This document shows positions 60,496 to 64,000 of a DNA stretch of 64,000 nt, piece after piece (the first letter of the stretch is position 1; each line of letters opens with the position of its first letter). This stretch comes from Tepidanaerobacter acetatoxydans_A (GTDB lineage Bacteria; Bacillota; Thermosediminibacteria; Thermosediminibacterales; Tepidanaerobacteraceae). Made by a program: the position numbers and the translations under genes. The stretch spans positions 1-64,000 of the forward strand of contig JALHJR010000003.1 in assembly GCA_022840405.1 (NCBI GenBank). Reading direction: 5' to 3'. A model generated the notes under the pieces. The model did no database searches. It was not told where the DNA came from and saw nothing but the letters and a program-made list of their open reading frames with translations.

Positions 60496-61620
60496 TTAAA
60501 TTTCATTTATTACTTCTTCCACAGGATAATATGGAAGATTATGAGCTTCAGCTACCGCTTGATTTGTAATTTTATTGTTCATAATGTTGATACCTTTTGC
60601 TAATGCTTGATCATCTAAAGCAGCTTGTTTCCATCCCTTTTTGGCTAGTTCGACTAAATATGGTAAAGTAGCATTTGTCAAGGCAAGAGTAGATGTGCGG
60701 GGTACCGCTCCGGGGATGTTAGAAACGGCATAATGTATAACACCATGCTTTACAAATACAGGATCAGCATGCGTCGTAGGCTGTTTAATAGTTTCAACAC
60801 AACCGCCTTGATCGATAGCTACATCAACAATAACGCTGCCGGGCTGCATTTTTTTAACCATTTCTTCAGTAATTACCTTGGGCGTTTTTGCACCGGGGAT
60901 TAAGACTGCACCTACTACTAAATCTGCATATTTTGTAGCTTTGGAAAGGTTAAAACGGTTAGAATACAGTGTTTCAATTCTGCCCATAAAAATATCTTCT
61001 AGATACCTGAGCCTGTCAACATTTATATCTATAACGGTTACGCGAGCACCTAATCCCATCGCCCTCCTTATGGCTCCTCTTCCAACAGTGCCGGCTCCAA
61101 CAACTACTACCGATGCAGGAGTTACGCCAGGCACACCTTCTAATAATATACCTTTACCTCCACGGGTTTTTTCAAGGTATATTGCACCTTCTTGAATAGC
61201 CATACGCCCTGCTACTTCACTCATAGGGGTTAAGAGCGGAAGGCTCCTATCATGGCGTTGAACTGTTTCATAGGCTATTGCGGTAATACCTGAATCCATA
61301 AGAGTTTTAGTTAAGTTAGGATCGGCTGCCAAGTGCAGATAGCCAAAAAAGACTAAATCTGGTCTTAAATACTTATATTCTGATTCATGGGGCTCCTTGA
61401 CCTTTACTATCAGTTCACTGTTTTTCCACACGTCAGAGGCACTGTCCATCATATCTGCTCCTGCGGCTGCGTAACTCTCGTCAGAAAAGCCGGATCCTAT
61501 ACCGGCACCTTTTTCAATCAAAACCTTATTGCCGCAAGCTGTAAGGGTGTCTACACCGGCAGGTGTAATTGCTACGCGATTTTCCTGTTCTTTTAATTCT
61601 TTAACAATACCAATAATCAT
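60496..61620 (-). CDS. ald: Alanine dehydrogenase
   Basis: Ald interconverts L-alanine and pyruvate plus ammonia with NAD(H). The 374-residue protein shows MIIGIVKELKEQENRVAI in pieces KELKEQENR and ITPAGVDTL, the substrate Lys/His region LVKVKEPHESE and FGYLHLAAD, the NAD site VVVGAGTVGRGA, and DVAIDQGGCVET with AVSNIPGAVPRTS. GAGGAGG precedes ATG 61620. A hairpin with U-run lies in its leader. Confidence 0.95.
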   Translation of the reverse strand: MIIGIVKELKEQENRVAITPAGVDTLTACGNKVLIEKGAGIGSGFSDESYAAAGADMMDSASDVWKNSELIVKVKEPHESEYKYLRPDLVFFGYLHLAADPNLTKTLMDSGITAIAYETVQRHDRSLPLLTPMSEVAGRMAIQEGAIYLEKTRGGKGILLEGVPGVTPASVVVVGAGTVGRGAIRRAMGLGARVTVIDINVDRLRYLEDIFMGRIETLYSNRFNLSKATKYADLVVGAVLIPGAKTPKVITEEMVKKMQPGSVIVDVAIDQGGCVETIKQPTTHADPVFVKHGVIHYAVSNIPGAVPRTSTLALTNATLPYLVELAKKGWKQAALDDQALAKGINIMNNKITNQAVAEAHNLPYYPVEEVINEI

Positions 61621-61927
61621 TTTTTTGCCTCCTCAAAAAGATTGCGAGCGTTAATAAAAAATAATATATTTTAAAGTATATCAAAAAAGCAATAATTAAA
61701 CCAGTAAAATTTTAAAAAAAAAGCAGGATGAACCTGCCAAAGAGGGGCTTTAAATAAATTATAAAGGGGGATTTAAATAAATTCTTATACAATCTTAATT
61801 TTAACAATGAATTTTGGTAAAAATTTGTGTGAAATGTGATGTTTTTGTGATACTATATTATTAGTGGAAAAATTTTGGCCATTTTGGTATAATTTTATTA
61901 AATACATTATAAGGGAAGAAAAATAAA
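61621..61927. other. Divergent intergenic region ald/cadC-like
   Basis: These 307 AT-rich nt separate two divergent genes. They hold the ald ribosome site (GAGGAGG), a terminator-like hairpin, and on the plus strand TTGTGA (about 61827) with TACTAT about 18 nt later as a possible promoter for the repressor gene. No small gene was seen. Confidence 0.45.
61714..61738 (-). terminator. Terminator-like hairpin in the ald leader
   Basis: On the minus strand GCAGG/CCTGC arms (61737-61733 and 61727-61723) around TTCAT are followed by nine T (61722-61714). It lies about 100 nt before the ald start, so it is an attenuator or ends an upstream transcript. Confidence 0.55.
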
Positions 61928-62302
61928 GTGGATGATAATGTAAGTGAAGAAAAAGATGTTTGTGAAGTATTCTGTATTGAAGAAGATAAAGTTAGGCGAT
62001 TGGCAAATACTATTCCGGATATGCTGGATTTGGCAGATCTATTCAAAGTTCTTGCTGATGAAACACGGGTGAAGATTGTTTACATATTGTCCAAGGAAGA
62101 ATTATGTGTATGCGATATTGCGGCTCTCTTGAATTCTACGGTTTCCAACATATCGCATCATCTTAGGGTACTTCGGACTGCCCACCTTGTTAAATTTCGC
62201 AAAGAGGGCAAGCAAGTATACTATACTTTGGATGATGAGCATGTAGTCCATATCATAAAAGAAGGATTTGAACATGTAAATCACATTCATCAGGAAAAGT
62301 GA
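61928..62302 (+). CDS. ArsR/SmtB-family metal repressor, CadC-like
   Basis: This 124-residue winged-helix repressor keeps both metal sites of CadC. The N-terminal DVCEVFC (Cys12, Cys16) and ELCVCDIA (Cys60, Cys62) would form the Cd/Pb/Zn thiolate site, and the C-terminal helix DDEHVVHIIKEGFEHVNHIH carries Asp/His/Glu ligands of the second zinc site. The recognition helix is STVSNISHHLRVL. GTG 61928 has AAGGGAAG upstream. No cadA efflux ATPase is adjacent; uvrC follows. Confidence 0.9.
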   Translation: MDDNVSEEKDVCEVFCIEEDKVRRLANTIPDMLDLADLFKVLADETRVKIVYILSKEELCVCDIAALLNSTVSNISHHLRVLRTAHLVKFRKEGKQVYYTLDDEHVVHIIKEGFEHVNHIHQEK

Positions 62303-62349
62303 CAAGCTTTCCTTCTGCTGATATAATAATATTGGTGGGAGGAATTTTT

Positions 62350-64000
62350 ATGTTTAATCCAGATAAAATAGCTGATTTCCCAGAAAAACCCGGTGTTTAT
62401 ATAATGAAAGACAAGCGAAATAGAATAATATACGTAGGTAAGGCCGTATCTCTAAAAAACAGAGTAAGGTCTTATTTTCAGTCCCCGAAAAACCTTCCAA
62501 TAAAAGTTGCTTCAATGATTTCAAAGGTCGAAAATATTGAATATATAGTTACGGATTCAGAAGTTGAAGCACTTATACTAGAGTGTAATTTAATAAAGTT
62601 TAATAGGCCTAAATATAATATTTTACTGCGCGATGATAAGCAGTATCCTTATATTAAAATCACACTGAACCAACCCTTTCCACGTCTGGAGGTTGTCAGA
62701 AGGGTAAAACAAGATAAAGCTCGCTACTTTGGACCTTATGCCGATGTTGGAGCTATGAGGGAAGCAATTGATGTAATAAATAAGATTTTTCCGATTCGTA
62801 GCTGTAGAAAGGATTTAAGCCAAACTCCGCTAAAAGAAAGACCATGTCTTAATTACCACATAAAGCGCTGTCTTGCCCCATGCCAAGGTTTTATTGAAGC
62901 AGAGGAGTATGATGAAATTATTAAAAACATTATAATGTTTTTAGAAGGAAAACAGGAAACCCTAGTTAAACAACTAAAGGAGAAAATGCAAGAGGCTGCT
63001 GATAATTTGAATTTCGAAAAAGCTGCTGCGTTAAGGGATCAGATTGCGGCGTTGGAGAAGGTATTAGAAGAGCAAAAGATAGTATCTACAGATATGATAG
63101 ATCAAGATATTATTGCTATGGCAAGAGGCATTGACATGGTATGTATACAGGTATTTTTTGTAAGAGAAGGGAAAGTTGTGGGGCGGGAACCTTTTATTTT
63201 GAGCAATACCAATGGAGCAGAACGGAAGGAAATCCTTACGGCTTTTGTAAAACAGTTTTATAACAATGCTAATTTTGTACCTGATGAAATTATCATCGAT
63301 GAAGACATCGATGATAAAGCTACAATAGAAGAATGGCTTAAACACAAAAAAGGGTCTAAAGCTTATGTAATAATACCAAAGCGTGGAGAAAAGAAGAAAC
63401 TTGCGGAAATGGTTGCTGAAAATGCACGAATCTATTTGGAGCAAGTTGATAGTAAGGACGAGCGTGAAAAACTAAGAAACCTTCAAGCACTTGAAGAGTT
63501 GAAGCAATATCTAAATCTAGAGGATATACCAAGGCGTATCGAAGCATTCGATATTTCAAACACGCAAGGTGCTGAATCGGTGGCGTCCATGGTAGTCTTT
63601 GAGGAGGCTCAGCCCAAAAAGGAAGATTATCGGAAATTTAAAATAAAGACTGTTAAAGGGCCAAATGACTTTGAAAGCATGAAAGAAGTTGTTTTTAGAC
63701 GGTTTAAGCGAGCACTTTCAGGTGATAAGAAATTTAACAATTTACCTGACCTTCTTCTAATCGATGGAGGTAAAGGCCAGCTCAAGTATGCACGCCAGGC
63801 TTTAAAGGAATTAGGTTTATCTTTTATACCCACGATTGCTTTAGCAGAGGAGTTTGAGCATATTTTTACGGAAGGAATGGACGAACCCATCATACTGCCG
63901 GAAAACTCTGAGGCACTTTATTTAGTTCAAAGGATAAGAGATGAAGCACACCGCTTTGCACTGAGCTTTCACCGAAGTCTCCGAACCAAGAGGAATCTAA
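62350..64000 (+). CDS. uvrC: Excinuclease ABC subunit C, 3' end cut by window
   Basis: UvrC makes the dual incision in nucleotide excision repair. About 550 codons are visible without a stop, of roughly 600 expected. The N-terminal GIY-YIG nuclease (PGVYIMKD, IIYVGKA) is followed by the UVR motif (about 200-240, NLNFEKAAALRDQI) and the RNase H-like UvrC domain (FDISNTQGAESVASMVVF in pieces FDISNTQG and VASMVV, LLIDGGKGQL). The window ends inside HRSLRTKRNL, before the helix-hairpin-helix tail. ATG 62350 has GGAGG upstream. Confidence 0.95.
   Translation, partial: MFNPDKIADFPEKPGVYIMKDKRNRIIYVGKAVSLKNRVRSYFQSPKNLPIKVASMISKVENIEYIVTDSEVEALILECNLIKFNRPKYNILLRDDKQYPYIKITLNQPFPRLEVVRRVKQDKARYFGPYADVGAMREAIDVINKIFPIRSCRKDLSQTPLKERPCLNYHIKRCLAPCQGFIEAEEYDEIIKNIIMFLEGKQETLVKQLKEKMQEAADNLNFEKAAALRDQIAALEKVLEEQKIVSTDMIDQDIIAMARGIDMVCIQVFFVREGKVVGREPFILSNTNGAERKEILTAFVKQFYNNANFVPDEIIIDEDIDDKATIEEWLKHKKGSKAYVIIPKRGEKKKLAEMVAENARIYLEQVDSKDEREKLRNLQALEELKQYLNLEDIPRRIEAFDISNTQGAESVASMVVFEEAQPKKEDYRKFKIKTVKGPNDFESMKEVVFRRFKRALSGDKKFNNLPDLLLIDGGKGQLKYARQALKELGLSFIPTIALAEEFEHIFTEGMDEPIILPENSEALYLVQRIRDEAHRFALSFHRSLRTKRNL

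Noticed and set aside
61714..61738. Glycine riboswitch before ald
   Set aside because: Only a short simple hairpin with U-run is present; the conserved glycine aptamer elements are not.
1..64000. CRISPR arrays, insertion sequences, prophage genes
   Set aside because: No regularly spaced repeats, transposase, integrase or phage structural genes were seen.

Overview
The window is low-GC DNA (AT-rich spacers, many TTG/GTG starts, strong AGGAGG-type ribosome sites) from a spore-forming Clostridia-type Firmicute. Pointers are the Trp T-box leader, CotF-like coat proteins, a HutP-family protein, QueG, a DUF896 protein, a CadC-type repressor and the desulfurase-ThiI pair. A Tepidanaerobacter/Thermoanaerobacter-like organism is my guess; no rRNA is present to confirm it. 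I see no insertion sequence, prophage or CRISPR array.

Layout. 1-6662: T-box-controlled trp operon in which both anthranilate synthase subunits look broken (trpE deleted and frameshifted, trpG without its cysteine nucleophile) while trpDCFBA keep their frames. 6700-12824: ZIP metal transporter, tRNA-Leu(CAA), and a complete branched-chain amino acid ABC operon (livKHMGF). 12980-22370: ECF sigma factor with DUF4349 anti-sigma factor, polA-coaE-transglycosylase-DUF441, a nicotinate phosphoribosyltransferase, a peptide-type binding lipoprotein and tRNA-Leu(GAG). 22494-27791: isochorismatase-type hydrolase, DUF896 protein with a Cys/His tail, queG, two coat proteins, cysteine desulfurase-thiI. 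28190-32351: five-gene opine/sarcosine-oxidase-like dehydrogenase plus an Asp/Glu-racemase-family protein. 32564-44817: uronate/aldonate catabolic island with Gfo/Idh dehydrogenase, ROK regulator, TRAP transporter, a metal-site-less M24 protein, an IolB-like isomerase, and UxaB, UxaA and UxaE.

44988-50823: radical SAM protein, then on the minus strand a three-gene PF04392-type ABC transporter preceded by an unusual leader RNA and a hutP-family gene, then a second ZIP transporter. The leader has a consensus promoter, three UAG triplets at an exact 8-nt period, a possible aromatic-rich leader peptide, two terminator-like hairpins, and a 10-bp pairing that excludes the second terminator. This HutP/leader/transporter unit is my best candidate for an undescribed regulatory system. 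Family knowledge links such transporters to tryptophan uptake, which would fit the broken anthranilate synthase, but this is inference.

50941-64000: small zinc-ribbon protein, two tandem Na/Pi cotransporter paralogues, a half-size UPF0016 protein with an unknown membrane partner, polysaccharide deacetylase, PhoPR/WalRK-like two-component system, eukaryotic-type hexokinase, alanine dehydrogenase, CadC-like repressor and the first ~550 codons of uvrC, cut by the window end.
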